A stretch of DNA of 64,000 bases from positions 1,488,001-1,552,000 of the forward strand of contig CP114122.1 of NCBI GenBank assembly GCA_029959195.1. The letters are read 5' to 3'. The translations under genes and the position numbers were made by a program. The notes beneath the pieces are model-generated. The model was not told the origin of the DNA, did no database searches, and saw only the letters and a list, made by a program, of their open reading frames with translations. Below, one piece after another: positions 1-11,856 of the stretch. Origin of the DNA: Dictyophora rubrovolvata (lineage: Eukaryota; Basidiomycota; Agaricomycetes; Phallales; Phallaceae). Positions within the stretch are counted from its first letter, which is position 1, and each line of letters starts with the position of its first letter.

Positions 1-1243
1 AATTCCGGGGTACACCATCCATCTCCAAAAAGACCTACAAGAGCGCGTCGAGCACCATTGGCGAGACGCTCGTTTTGTACATCTTCGTTTAAGGCAAATT
101 CAAGGACACGAGGTATACGGCGAGCACACTGCCGGCACTTACATCCGACGGCCGCCCACTTACCTCCTGTGATTTCTTCATATTCAGCAAACGGTGCGTA
201 TGCCATGAAAAGACCATGACACATTTCTTCAATAATACGAGCTTCGATTTCATCATGTAAAGAAACGATGGAAAGATATGTAGCTGAGCGCATGATATGA
301 AAAGCGGTATCCAAATCAAATGTTCGATGAGAGAATGCAAGAGTTCCGGTATAAATAAAACCAAGGGTAAAATGAAGAGATGCAGGGGTAAACGGTGGAG
401 AAGGAAGTGTTACGGTTAAAAGTTGACCTGGAGTTGGTGTCGGAGGAGCGAATGGACCTAGCAATTGATTCCGAAAGTAAGGAGAGCGGGAGACGAGTAT
501 AAATCGATGTGATGAAAAGACGGGCGTAACAGTTGGATCATCAGAGGTGGAAGATGAGGAGGCGAAATCCCCGCTTAGTTGAATACGAATATCCGAGTAG
601 AGTCTTGAGCGCCACATAAAGACAAGATCTTTACGTAGCTTTTCAGCACGATCCTTGTCTCCATTACCGTCAGTAAGTTTATCTGGAGAGTCAAAAAGAA
701 ACTCGAATGCATCGCCAAAGCTTTTGCCCGTGTATAGATACTCTAATTCTTGACTGAACAAGCTAGAGGCGATTGTGGTGGAGAGTCTGAGGACCTGTAA
801 GGGAGCCATTGACGGAGAGGGAGAAGGGGAACGTGAAAGTGCGTGTAATTCATGGTTGATTGAAACGCCTAGTGACACAGCAGACTGGGCGGGCATTGGC
901 GATGGACAGTACGGAGAAGGAGAGGCAACTGGAGCAGGCCGGAATGAAAAATACCGTGCTTGGAAGGTAGGGGGTGCACGAGCATATATGATAGCTACGA
1001 AGAACACAAATAAGCAGAAAATTTAAAAAGAATAATTCTTGTGGTACCTTTATGCCCCCATACTTCTTCTGAAGGCAAACTATCTGCGCCTTTCAATTCC
1101 CAAACGACATCGGGGAACCGATCGCGAGCATTATGGAAAAGTTGTTCCATATGAATTTGCCAATCAGATGTAGATGCCTGACAGGCGACTTCCAGTGCCA
1201 AAGGAGGTGAATCATCGTCAGGTAAGCGATCTTCAGTCTGCAT
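1..1243 (-). CDS. BTB/POZ-domain protein, 3' end outside window
   Basis: BTB/POZ domains mediate dimerisation and often serve as Cullin-3 adaptors. Exon 1 runs from the ATG at 1243 to 1048; a 53-bp intron (995-1047) joins in frame to exon 2 (994 to the window edge), giving about 395 visible residues. Two BTB-like segments are seen. The first begins around EEVWGHKAIIYARAP and is interrupted by a Ser/Pro-rich insert. The second is more canonical, with the core VFSSHRFILVSRSPYF near 500 and a following helix pattern. The protein continues past base 1, so the C-terminal domains are unknown. An open stretch at 1247-1513 lies in the same frame upstream, so an additional 5' exon is possible. The family call rests on the BTB pattern; no specific orthologue is claimed. 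Confidence 0.75.
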
Positions 1244-2785
1244 GTTTCACTGGGTATACAAGCAAGTATAGCTTAGAACGGCGGCGGTATAACAATGAGG
1301 GTATACGGGCCAAATTGTGGCCGGCGGATGTTGTTGGGAAGCTCTATGAACGAAAATGATGAAAGAATATGTCTCCCGACCGGAGACAAAAGGAGCGAAA
1401 ATGAGATAACGATTTGGAGAAACTGGATTGAAGAAATGCGAGGAACACGCGCCGCCGTAGCAGGCGGTGTGACTAAGCAGAGCCCTGGCGGACTTTGGAA
1501 TTGAAAGAGTCATGCAAGAGTCATGAACGGTTTATTAGTGAATCAAAGTGACTTTGTGATAGGAAATGAATCATCACGTCCAAATAAATAAAGTGACATG
1601 AAAGATGTGTTTCAAACATGGGTGCTTAATCTCTGAAAGATACTGATGAAGGACCGGTCCCACTACATACAGGTCGGGTGTCAATTGTAGTCACGATTGA
1701 TCCCAAATTGGCAACTTTCTCCCGTGATCGAGTGATTCCGACCGGTCCCTAGGTGTTGATGTCTCTTCAAAAGTCAATGGTGTTCAAGAAGCCGCCCACC
1801 GAAGCATTCGGCCTCACTATTGTTCTTTGGACGAGTTACTTATATTAACCAAAGAATTGGCAGTAATTTGACGAAAGATAAAATGATTAGAAGTACCTTT
1901 GGTTATTAGTGTCGACAATTTACAGCGCGCAACTCTGAATCAGCTCTAAAACAGATAATTATTATATATTTATTATGAAAAAATGAACAATAGATATATG
2001 ATCATAAACCCAACCCACCCCCGTCAATCTATGGTTCTATTCTTGTCCTTTTCTGCTGAATCTACACATTATAATTTCCGTATTTGGTGGATAGATAACA
2101 CTGCATAAAAGCTCAAATGGAACGAGAGTAGAAGGCATTTCAATATATCTCGCCATATGATCAATTGTCACCATTTGAATTTCAGTAGTTGTCTGTGCGT
2201 GTAATTTGCCTATTTCAATACCGCAACTAATGTAGACCACTGGATATTCCTCATCCTTGCCGTGAGGTTGCAAGGATGAATGAAGAATGAATGAAATAGC
2301 TTTGAAGGAATCAGAAGGATTAGGGATGATCGACCAGACAGACTATCAACGACACAAACAGGATAAACCATCGAATCTCGCGATTGAATTTATTCAAAGG
2401 TAGGTTTTTTAGGTTTGTATATATGTAAATGATAGTGTCCAATATAATAGAAAAGTTTCGGAAGATAGTCAATCAAATTGATCAGGGTTAAAAAAAATAG
2501 AGACATCGAGATCAGCTCCTGACATGCGTACTATATGCTAGCATGTGCGACAGGGAAGGCCCTTTAAAATACAGGACTGTTTTCGTTCATCTTTGAAAGA
2601 ACGACGTTCGCCTGGTCCGATATTTCTACATGTATATTTTACATCTTCACGAAAAGACTATGAAAGGGAAAAGTCAAAAGAGCGATACTAACGTGTAATA
2701 TATACAAATGATGCGTCAGTGTTATGTGGACGAATCATGGGGTGAATGATCTCCAAGACGACAGGGAGAAATAACACTCTGTGTG
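1244..2785. other. Intergenic region, no supported gene
   Basis: This 1.5-kb AT-rich stretch separates the BTB gene from the next gene on the same strand. It should contain the BTB promoter and the 3' flank of the neighbour. A 78-residue minus-strand open frame at 2037-2273 has no recognisable family. The 10-mer gaccggtccc occurs twice, near 1652 and 1738, about 88 bp apart. I see no RNA gene or transposon end. Confidence 0.4.
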
Positions 2786-3979
2786 TCAGATCCAGCCGCG
2801 AAGCTTGTCGTCGACCGGGTTAGAATCGGAATATTCCTTGGGACTCATTCCGAGCTTCCACGAAAGCGGGGGAGCTTCTGAAATTCTCGGGGAGGACATC
2901 AGCGTAGTCGCTGCGCGTCGAAGCTGTTTCCTTGGCGGCGTTGCGCGTAAAAACCCTGAAGATGATTGGGCTCGTGGTCCAGGACTAAAAAAAACTTCTT
3001 TCAGAATTTGAACTGTAAACAGTTCTTTTGATTGTTTCTCATACCTGCCGATGTGCATTCTTCCCGAAGTCAGGGTTTTGTTCACAACCCATAAATCGAA
3101 CTTGACACGAGAATTATTATTTGTCGATGCTAAAAGCCACGCGAGCATTGCGTCATATTCTTCTTCGGTACTTATGACGTTGGGATAATTTTCGCAAACA
3201 AATGCGATTTCGTTTTTTGGGCGTTTTGTGCGCAATGATACGACTCCGAGAAGACCGGACCACGACAGCGGTCTCCAACACTGGATGGAAGCGGGACCAC
3301 AATCAGAAATGAATCGTACATCAATAGACGTCCGTGTTCGATGGGTCTTTTTTCGCAATAAAGTATATCAGCTCAGACGGTATAAAGAAATCTAATGAAA
3401 GGAGTTTACCTTTTTATAACTGTCATTACTAGTGACATTGGGAGTCGAAAGTTCAAACCTGGGGATGTGAGCGGACTGTGAAGTTTTGCTCGAAGGATTC
3501 GAATAATTGAAAGAATTTCCCGTCAAGTCGAGAAAAAGTGAGCCACGGGGGGACCTGTCTCTAGGATAGCCTGCCTCCGAACTGGGATACATTATCTGAT
3601 TACTATCCAAGGAGTGGGCTTCGTGAGAAGTAGATGATCTCGGAGAGCTTGGAGGAGAGTCAAATGAGGGTAGAAAACTCGTTAACTCGTCTGGAAATTC
3701 TTCTAGGCACTGAGAGAGAGGAAATTGGGACTCGGAGGTGGACAGAATGTCTCCAAGGGAGTCAAGACTCGATGAGGTTACTGGGGCAGATCTCCTTGTG
3801 AGATCTGTAAATCCTTCCAAGTTTCGATCAATGGCCTCCTTATCGGCGAGAAACCAAGTTGAGGCAAACGGGTCGAATTTTGTTTCATCGTCAAGATCTT
3901 TTTTGGTCAAAGTACTCCAAGCATGCCTTAGAGAGCGGACTACAGACTGTTTGAAAGGCTGAAGGGAATCTGAAGGCAT
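2786..3979 (-). CDS. Unidentified fungal protein, three exons
   Basis: I do not recognise the family. The first in-frame ATG is at 3979 (MPSDSLQPF). Exon 1 runs to 3410, a 63-bp intron (3347-3409) joins in phase 0, and the frame continues to a stop at 2786. A second candidate intron of 60 bp (2985-3044), with good donor GTATGAG and a poly-T tract before the acceptor, is a multiple of three and has no in-frame stop, so both spliced and retained forms stay open. The spliced protein is about 365 residues: a basic/acidic N-terminus, a Ser/Pro-rich middle, a more ordered block around the segment EEEYDAMLAWLLAS, and a basic C-terminus. No signal peptide or membrane segment is visible. The gene model is moderately secure; the function is unknown. 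Confidence 0.6.
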
Positions 3980-4349
3980 TAATGAGCGCGAGGATACTGA
4001 CACATTGAAAGGAGTGGTTTAGTTTCGAGAGGGGAAATAGAAAAAAAAGAAGTGAGCTTCGAGAACATCGCCTGGGAGACGGCACCAGGGTAAATATTCT
4101 AAGATTTTCAAATCGCGGAAACAAAAACGAGGGTGGCGTCTTTGATGTCATTACCGTTTGTCCCAAAAATGTAACGCACGAGCATTTCAGATTTTTTTAT
4201 AGCTAGTGGAATTTAGCTGCAAGTCTGCAAAAAAATTTAATCCCAAATAATAAAGCAGAAATACAAGCAGAGGCTTTGGATGGTATTGTGTAGTATGCCT
4301 CTATGGCATATACATACCGCTACCTGAAACTGATGAGTGGTGCGGACCC

Positions 4350-5457
4350 TGAAGCTTAAAGTTCGTTTACCGTATGGGACGCGACACAAATCAAGCTGGT
4401 ATTTCCCAACTCGGCATAGCACCTGTGCCCCAAACCACCGTCGTGGGAGTAAATTTCGCTTGGTCCAAGAAGGCACTGGCAGGCACTGCTCTTCGACTTG
4501 GATAAAAATAATAAGGGAGCCTTCCGCAAGACGGTACTGTGTTTTAGACTCTGAATTCGAGCGCTTGTCCACGCTCCAACTACGTGAATTTCCGTTCCTT
4601 CTTCGAATTTTGTCGCAAATCCTCCGCTCATCCTTGGTACTCGTGGAGAACTTCTTGTCCGCAGGCGCAACGAGTAGCCGAGACGGTTTTGCCAATATCA
4701 TACTTCAGTTGGTTGGTACGTCCTGGATTCAGACGAAGACAGTTTACTTGTCAAGAGTGTTGAGCTCGACGTCGACTCGTCATGCATCTTATACAAATGT
4801 CACAGGATCGGGTCACGCGTCACGGAACGTCTGCATCAGTTGCTATACGACGGTGGAGCTGCGAGCAAGTTTCAAGTTTCTAGTCTCACTGTGGCTCTCC
4901 AGTTGTCCCGAATTTCCCCCCTTTTCACGCTACATTTGTGCAGTTGTGGGTTTCTATCTTATGGGATATTCACAAAGCCCGCGATATGCCTTTCAGAGCG
5001 TGCCCGTGAAACCCGTCTCTGTGAAACGATGGCCAGTGGATTTAGCACCACAGCTTAGACGGGCTCCCTTGGTCTTTATGAGATGCAAGGCAGAAAGTTT
5101 TCACTCGTCTTTCGACTCGGCTACTAAGACGTGCTAGCGTGCTCGTTGATATGACGGCCCCAGCATGGGAACAGTCTTCCTTATTGTCTGGTCTTTGCTT
5201 CCTCATTGGTTTGGTCAATTGTACTTTGTCTTGACAAACCCGAAAACATCCACATCCCAGCTGTTTGAGGCACTTCATCCAAGCTTTGCCTTTCAGAATC
5301 GGCGAAGGACCTCCTACTGACAGCTGACACACTGATCTTAGCGGCAGCGGGCCGAACGGTCAACCAATCCCCTCTGCACCCGCGCATGCTAGGGTCAAAG
5401 ATATCGACTAATTTGGAAACACCAATTTACCAATTTAGTAAAATAGTTCATGCCTGA
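4350..5457 (+). CDS. Unresolved multi-exon coding region, unidentified
   Basis: Several stretches here have coding-like composition, but I could not join all exons. The best-supported piece is the 3' end: an open segment around 5125-5208 (with MTAPAWEQSSLLSG) followed by a likely intron (about 5209-5299) and a segment starting ESAKDLLLTADTLILAA that ends at a TGA at 5455-5457. Upstream, helical-looking segments occur in two frames near 4520-4730 and 4735-4940, and an Ala/Val/Gly-rich segment near 4360-4499. The pattern suggests a helical protein, and no catalytic motif was recognised. It lies 75 bp upstream of the GPCR-like gene on the same strand. Minus-strand frames across 4237-5387 look less plausible but are not excluded. 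A partly decayed gene is also possible. Confidence 0.35.
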
Positions 5458-5531
5458 GAAGCAATGTACATAGTTCCTGTTTGCCCTTTTTTCTTGATCC
5501 CACAACTGGCGTGCCAGCCTCCCCCTAGAGC

Positions 5532-7392
5532 ATGATACCCTATGCACTCAAGTTGGTTTGGTTCTGTTTTTCACTAGCAGGTGATAACATCAATCATTCA
5601 TCCGTCGTGGTTAACATATCATTTTGCTCCCTTTCCAGGTGTATTCGTCTGTTGGTACGCGTTCATCATCCTGCCCGGCCATAATTTTGGCGGTTTGTGG
5701 GGCAGGCTTTGGTATTGCATCATCCTAACATGGCTTGAGGTTGCTTTCTGTCTTGGTGATTTTGATCTTTGATTGATAATTTACCTTTTTGTTTCGTCTG
5801 ACCTCCGAAATCTCAGGTTTAATGTATCATATGGATCCTCACCGGATGCCCCATTCCTTCTGCCTCTGTACGGTCACACCCTTCGCGTTTTTTAAACAAC
5901 CAATGATAATAACACCTACTACTCAACAGTTCAAACTTTTTCTTTTTCAATGGCAGCATTTGGTCTCAGCGGATGGTGCTGTTCTTTTTCTATTGCTACC
6001 GCGCTAGCCGTTCTCCGTCCCCGAGCGTTCAGCGATGCTTCCGCGTGAGTATTATTGCCTTGACAGCACGTTTCCCCCGTCCTAAAACTCGGCATTCCTC
6101 CCATTTTTAGAGCCCTCTCATGGCATCCCCGTTACATTCCCACGTTGATTCTATACCCCATTTGTGCATCCGCCATATATGCAACCGTGGTTATCAAAAC
6201 GGACGCCGTCAGACCAGTCTCCTCTGATGATTTGCATTGCGACGTAACGGATCCTATCTGGTATGTAATTATTCTCTGTGTTCCGATTCGTTTTCTTAGA
6301 TATACATACATATGTACAGGGTGCGCTTATTGGGATATAGCGGCGTCTCTCCTTTAATGTCGATTCCTTTCCTTTTCTTGTCACTCTTTATCGCAAAACG
6401 ATTACATAGTCTACGATTCGAGTCTGAGAACCGTAGCACCGATCAGGGTCTTTCAACAACACAGCAGTCCTTTGAAATGTTGGAAACCTCTAATCGTAAC
6501 AACGGGGTCCTTTCACAACCTTCTGAGAAACCTAGAAAAACGATACGCCAGGTCGAACCCGTTACATTTGGCTTAAGGAAAAAGATTACCGAGCACAAAA
6601 GTCGGGAGAGTGTAGGATCGGACACAATACCTATTTTTAATCCATCTCATTCATCTCATTTCACTGAAGATTTCAAAGCTTCAACGCAGCCATTGGAAAT
6701 TCACGTGGAAAGAAATCCCACCTTGACTACCGAAAAAAGCTCCACAAAATTTTCTGTTGATCACGCCGACTCCCCTCCTGATTTTTCCAACCTCTCAGTT
6801 TCACCTCAACGACGTGCTCTGGAAAGTCTAACAAAATATGAAACAGCCCCTCCTTTCAATTCGTTGTATTCCCCCGGTTCTTCAGAGCCTACGTCCGTCG
6901 CTACCCCAGTGTCGTCCACAAAACTATTGTTCTCCCCCAAATTACCTCGAGCCAGTCAAATAATCGATTTTGACAACCTCTTTTCTGAGAAAAGAGATGC
7001 TGATGGTGAAGAACCCCTCTGGGAAGATGCCGAGCATGACGAGAAAGGCCGTTCAAAGTCAAACCCCAGTGAGGCACAGTCGAGGGCGCTGAAGAGTGAC
7101 TCCAAATTTGTCAACGGTGCTTCTCGGGGTACGTCGAGAAATATTCACCAAAAGAAATTAACCGGTGCGTATCGTCGAATGATATTACTGCAAATGTGAG
7201 TAGAATTCTCGTTCACAATGTGATTTTTTTTACTCATTTAACTTGCGCCCCAGTGGATATTTTTTGGTTCAGCTACTATCATCGTTGTCTACCATCATCG
7301 ATGTTGGTCGTAATCGGCTGACTCCTTTTGGGACACAACATATTGCCTTGATTCTGGCTGGGTGGGGGCCCTACATTATATATCGTAAGTAA
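5532..7392 (+). CDS. Polytopic GPCR-like membrane protein
   Basis: Seven exons assembled by eye give an open frame: 5532-5580, 5639-5711, 5817-5872, 5957-6044, 6111-6260, 6320-7195 and 7254-7392. At least six hydrophobic segments appear: an N-terminal one beginning MIPYALKLVWFCF, then segments around AFGLSGWCC, YIPTLILYPICAS, SPLMSIPFLFLSLF, then after a long loop RRMILLQIGYFLVQLL and QHIALILAGWG. About 270 Ser/Thr/Pro-rich, polar residues separate segments four and five, as expected for a large cytoplasmic loop. The sequence DPIWVRLLGYSG resembles basidiomycete GPCR-like proteins I recall, whose ligands are unknown. The second intron is uncertain: a shorter alternative would keep another hydrophobic stretch but breaks the frame. 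The C-terminus may continue if the GTAAGT at 7385 is a splice donor. Confidence 0.6.
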
Positions 7393-8563
7393 TTGTCACT
7401 GAGTGAAGCGATTATCTTATCATGAGTCTCGATCTAGTTGGAGTTAAATTGATTAATCGGTGGATCGACATCTGATTGATCTCATAATGGACGTGACATA
7501 GAGTATAATTTCTGTACTGAATAGTGAGTAATGTGCCGTCGCGCGAGTTCGGTGTACATTTTAGCTAGAAGAGTGCCAAAGTATGTTGTAAATAATTACT
7601 AAATAAAACACCTCGAAAAATGTGTAAAATAATTCATTTATACCATTTAAAATTCAAAATGAGTAAGGCTAACCAAAAGTTGAAAATTGCAGAATATGGT
7701 GTGCAAGTAGCATCATTTTACCTCGGCGGAGTCGGATCAAATTGCGCTGAAAGTTTGCTGCAAGTGGTGGGAGCAGCCGAAAATGTTGGGAAGAAACAAT
7801 AGAAGTGTAAAAACAAATCGAACACCGGAGAACCGGTCCGACAAAATTCACAATCTCAAAAATCATCGAAAAATTGTCTAATGCACCTGCCTTTATAATC
7901 ATAGAAGATCTGCCGAGCGTTTGAACTTGGCATCCGCAAAGAGCTCCAGATATGTATTTAGATACACATGTATGCATACGCATATATGTACTTGCATTAA
8001 CATTAGCAGGTCATTATATTCGACATCATCGTAACTAACTTTTATTAACATGCAGGCACGCAATAGTAAACAACAGATATGACGGATGGAATAAAAAACA
8101 AACAAAAAAAAAAAGGGAGCTTGAGAGGTAAAATACAAAGCTTGAGATAGAACACGGATATGGTATCCCTAAGCATCAAACAGACACGAGAAAAAGAAAG
8201 AAAGAAAAAAGGAAAAGGAAAAAAGTCAAGTTCGTATCGGATCGTACTTGCGCGACCTGCAGGGCTAAATACCTTCCCTTTTGGTACGAATGTATGTCAT
8301 CCCCCCCCGCCCAATATACATAACCTATGTAGTATAGGCGGGAAACAAAGTCCGCTAAGATGGACTCCGATGTCTTTTCCAACCAGGGAGATTGGAGAAA
8401 ACGAAAGGAATGGACGCTCCCTCACACAGCGGATAACGTCGCAAATAAAACAGTACACTTTAACCCTAAGAGAGACAGGTGTCGTCACCGTGTGTGTTCG
8501 ATTAATGCGTATGAAAAAGAAAGGAAAGGCATCGCGACACAAAGGCAAAAAAGGGAATTTGTT
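7393..8563. other. Convergent intergenic region
   Basis: These 1.2 kb lie between the 3' ends of the GPCR-like gene and the CCCH zinc-finger gene. The sequence is AT-rich, with AATAAA-like signals near 7601 and an alternating purine/pyrimidine ATGTATGCATACGCATATATG tract near 7960-7990. Only small open frames with no recognisable family are present, and no RNA gene was seen. Confidence 0.4.
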
Positions 8564-10711
8564 TCATTTATCTTCGTCCATTTCGAATAGTCCATCGTCA
8601 TTGGGGATAACAGCTGACGTTAGCGGACTCTTCATCGACAAAGAGGGCCACTGTCTTCGATTCGGAATATTGATATTGTTAGAACGAGAGTCTAAAGAAC
8701 CCAACACCGGATTCGCAGACGTCGTTTGACTTAACCCAGTCAACCCGGTATATTCATTATGATTACTCGTGAAACTAGATCCCCCCATTAACCGTGCGCC
8801 GGGACTACCCGACAGAGTAGAAAGGTGTGGGCTTGCACCGCTTACAATCGAGGCAGACGGTCGAATATGCAATCTGCTTAATCCTGCCGCAAGTCCCTGG
8901 GGCAAGCTCTGTCCAGGTGCATGCTCTTGCAAGGCACGAACGGTCGGGCTAAGGGGGTTACCGCCATACAATTCCTGATTGGCTGCTGGAATAGGCCGCG
9001 GTTGGAGTAAATCCAGTGACCCAGTAGCAGACTGAGGTTGTGCAATAGTGGTGGTACGCTGCGAGGAGAAAATATTCGGTAAAGGCGGGGATATGAAACC
9101 AGTGGCTAAAGGAGAGCCTGAACTAGAGAAATTGAGATGTGTGCTGCTGGCAGAAAGGGCTGGCGGTGCCTCGGCGAATGTTCGCGCGCCGACAGGCGTA
9201 CGTCTCGGTAAAAACCCACTCGAGACGTTGGATGAACCAAGGAATGACGGGCTGAGGCCAACGTTAGATTGTAAATCGCCATTGTTATCGCTCCAGATTC
9301 CCTTCACACCGTCCATGAGATTGACTGCAGGTACTGATCGCGAATAACGGTGGTGCGTCTCCATAACTGGACGCTGGCCGCCAGTGCGACTTAATCGACG
9401 CTTTTTCTCCTCATCTGTGAGAAGCTCGTTTAAACTTGATGGTAAAAATTCTTCAAAGTCGTCTTCTTCAACGGTTCCCGCGACGGCGGAGTCCGAGATG
9501 CCCCATCCAGTAATCCCACCAACAGACATGGCTCCGGTAATAACAGGAGGTCGCGTGCCAGCAGTACGAATCTGTGTACTAGCCGAAGTATCCAAATCTA
9601 AACTGTAGGACATGAAAGCGTTTTTGGAAAGAGGGGATGACGCAGGCATAGGACTAGTTATTAATCCGGAGGTTTTGGGAGAGACGGAAGGTGAGAGTTC
9701 GTTAATCTTGTGGATGGATTGTGGTATTGGTTGTGAGGTTGGGGTATGGGCGGGAGACGAGCGTGGAGGGGAGCCAATGGGGCCAAATCCGAAGTCTCCT
9801 GAACCGTTTTGACGGGAAAATCCTCGCGAAATTGAAGGTTTGGATAGCGGCAGAGGGTTGCCATCCTCCGTGAGGGTATCTTGTTGAGAAGGGGTGCTAC
9901 TGGCTTGTCTGGCAGACTCGAGACGAGGTGGGGTAACAACGACGTCGGCGAGAGATAAGGGATTTGAAGGTGCAGGACTTGTGTCAACACTCTTTTGAGA
10001 TTCGTGCTGTTTTATTGCTGTAGAGGTCTGCACCACTTGTGGGGTAAAGTCATCTGGTAAACCAAAGGGAAAATCTGTGTCGCTCAATGGAGGTGCTGGT
10101 GCGGAGGGAGATAGAGTAGCTTTTGATATTGAAATAGGGGCAGACCCTCTTCCCAGACCGCGCGCGATGCCAATTCGCAGGCTTTCTTCTTTTGCGCCGG
10201 CTGTTTTCCGTTTGTCATTGGTACCAGCGCTGCGTTTGCTACTGGAAGCCGTAGTAATAGCAGTAGGGGTGGTACCTGTAGCTGCAGCAATGGCTTGCTG
10301 AGCGGCCTTCTTGTTTTTCCTGTCCATGGACATTGGTTGACCGGGAAGAACGTGAGCCAAGGCACACTTGTGGCCAAACTTGCAATTGCCCTTTAAGAAC
10401 CACTGACAAGTGTCTTTTTGCTGACCAGGCTCAGCCATCTGGTGAGAAAAGGGGCAAGAGGCACCGGCAGTACATTGACTTAGTCTGAAAAATTTACAGG
10501 GAACATGTGAGACGTCTTTGCCTACAACGAGATGTGTCAGTCTGAAATTTTTTCCAAGAAGCGGGCGTCTGCTGGGCCACGCACTTTTTGTCTGACCAGC
10601 ATTAGTTTTTGACTTTGAGCCGTTTTTGTCCCTTTCTCTATCGCGGTCTCCTTCTCGTTCTTTGGAACCAGAACTTGTGTCTGAGAGCTCGAACTTGTCA
10701 CTCGGCATCAT
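8564..10711 (-). CDS. CCCH zinc-finger protein, Lee1-like
   Basis: A single uninterrupted 715-codon frame, unusual among these intron-rich neighbours. Two tandem CCCH zinc fingers of the C-x7-C-x5-C-x3-H type lie near the N-terminus (C72, C80, C86, H90 and C102, C110, C116, H120), with the cores VPCKFFRLSQC and KFGHKCALAH. Such tandem fingers usually bind RNA; the arrangement resembles fungal Lee1-type proteins, whose role is poorly known. The rest is long, Ser/Pro/Thr-rich and probably disordered, with a conserved-looking acidic patch EEDDFEEFLPSSLNELL around residue 420, and an acidic end FEMDEDK. Residues 20-35 are rich in Arg/Asp/Glu. Start chosen at the first of two adjacent ATGs. The domain call is firm; the orthologue assignment is tentative. 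Confidence 0.85.
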   Translation of the reverse strand: MMPSDKFELSDTSSGSKEREGDRDRERDKNGSKSKTNAGQTKSAWPSRRPLLGKNFRLTHLVVGKDVSHVPCKFFRLSQCTAGASCPFSHQMAEPGQQKDTCQWFLKGNCKFGHKCALAHVLPGQPMSMDRKNKKAAQQAIAAATGTTPTAITTASSSKRSAGTNDKRKTAGAKEESLRIGIARGLGRGSAPISISKATLSPSAPAPPLSDTDFPFGLPDDFTPQVVQTSTAIKQHESQKSVDTSPAPSNPLSLADVVVTPPRLESARQASSTPSQQDTLTEDGNPLPLSKPSISRGFSRQNGSGDFGFGPIGSPPRSSPAHTPTSQPIPQSIHKINELSPSVSPKTSGLITSPMPASSPLSKNAFMSYSLDLDTSASTQIRTAGTRPPVITGAMSVGGITGWGISDSAVAGTVEEDDFEEFLPSSLNELLTDEEKKRRLSRTGGQRPVMETHHRYSRSVPAVNLMDGVKGIWSDNNGDLQSNVGLSPSFLGSSNVSSGFLPRRTPVGARTFAEAPPALSASSTHLNFSSSGSPLATGFISPPLPNIFSSQRTTTIAQPQSATGSLDLLQPRPIPAANQELYGGNPLSPTVRALQEHAPGQSLPQGLAAGLSRLHIRPSASIVSGASPHLSTLSGSPGARLMGGSSFTSNHNEYTGLTGLSQTTSANPVLGSLDSRSNNINIPNRRQWPSLSMKSPLTSAVIPNDDGLFEMDEDK

Positions 10712-11856
10712 TCAAATAGAAGAAGACGAACAGGAGACGGCTGAAGAGAAAAGGCAGACGTGAGAGAGGGTATGAATATAATATTGAAATTGAAAAAATC
10801 AAAATGTCACGGAATAAATGGAAAAAGATGGCAGCAGCAAGAAACCCAAAGCAGAAGGAGAGAGAGACTGGTCACAAGGAGGTACGACAGTTAAATAGAA
10901 CGGGCGGTGTCAAAGCTGAATTTTGCTACAATGCAAACAATTAAACTCCGACACCTAAGCGCCCAGCCGCACAGGGGCTTCGGAAGGCGGCAAAAAAGGA
11001 CGCGGTCACTGTTTGTTGGACCACCGTGACTCCAGTGCTGCCAGTGTATGCAATGCCTACTAGTACTAGACTCTAGTCTCACTCTAATTCTTTGTGTTTG
11101 AATAATACAATAATATGATAATACAATTCACCCCCTGTCGTGATTTCTTACCGTGGCTCTACTTTAGATGAATAAACACGTCACTGCTAATACAGTGATT
11201 CAATCATTCTGGGTGGATCAGCCCCCCAATAGAGCGTGCCTTCCGGTCAAAAAAATAGGAGTATGCATACGCCTTGACCACCGTCACTTATGGTCCCAAC
11301 TCCTAATATATTTCCTGTTCTACCTATCACCTGAAACGCCCCCCGGCCAGTGGACTAGTATACCAGTACATATTCACTACCGTCCATATTCAGGAGCTGG
11401 GATTTCTATTCCCGTGCGTTCACTCCTCAAACTTACATATGAGGTCGTTAGTAAACCCGCGAATCACCAAACAACTGTGCGACGTGGTTATCCAGTGAGT
11501 TTACACTGGCGTATTAGCCAAATTATCCTAATCATCGAGCCGCGTTTGGGCAGTCAAATACCCTTCTGCGTGCCTTCTACGATGCACGGAAAACACTTTA
11601 TAAATCAGAGGTTACTACTCCTAAAATTCTCAGATCAAGGTTAATTGATAACGATTCGCACTAAGCTTATTAATTCACAGTCGTGGAATTGAAATATAGG
11701 TGTCTAATTAATGAATTGAAAATTAAATGAAAACTGCACTTAAGTTGTCTGGACCACGTCATACTATAATCAGGTCCAATGAAACAATTCAAACACAAAG
11801 GCTCGGGACGGAACACTGACAAGACCGACACCGAAAATTCTCCACGATACCAACAT
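10712..11856. other. Intergenic region with Lee1-like promoter
   Basis: These 1.1 kb contain the 5' flank of the CCCH gene and the 3' flank of mad3. A 158-residue plus-strand open frame at 11168-11644 shows no family resemblance or convincing start. The part from 11640 to 11780 is very AT-rich. Nothing else is supported. Confidence 0.35.

Noticed and set aside
1652-1750. Repeated gaccggtccc motifs as a mobile-element terminus
   Set aside because: The repeats are only 10 bp, 88 bp apart, with no element between them.
4237-4701. 154-codon minus-strand frame
   Set aside because: The plus strand has better coding signals here, including a plausible 3' end further on; kept as an unlikely alternative.
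11168-11644. 158-codon plus-strand frame
   Set aside because: No family resemblance, composition like surrounding intergenic DNA, no supporting splice or neighbour context.
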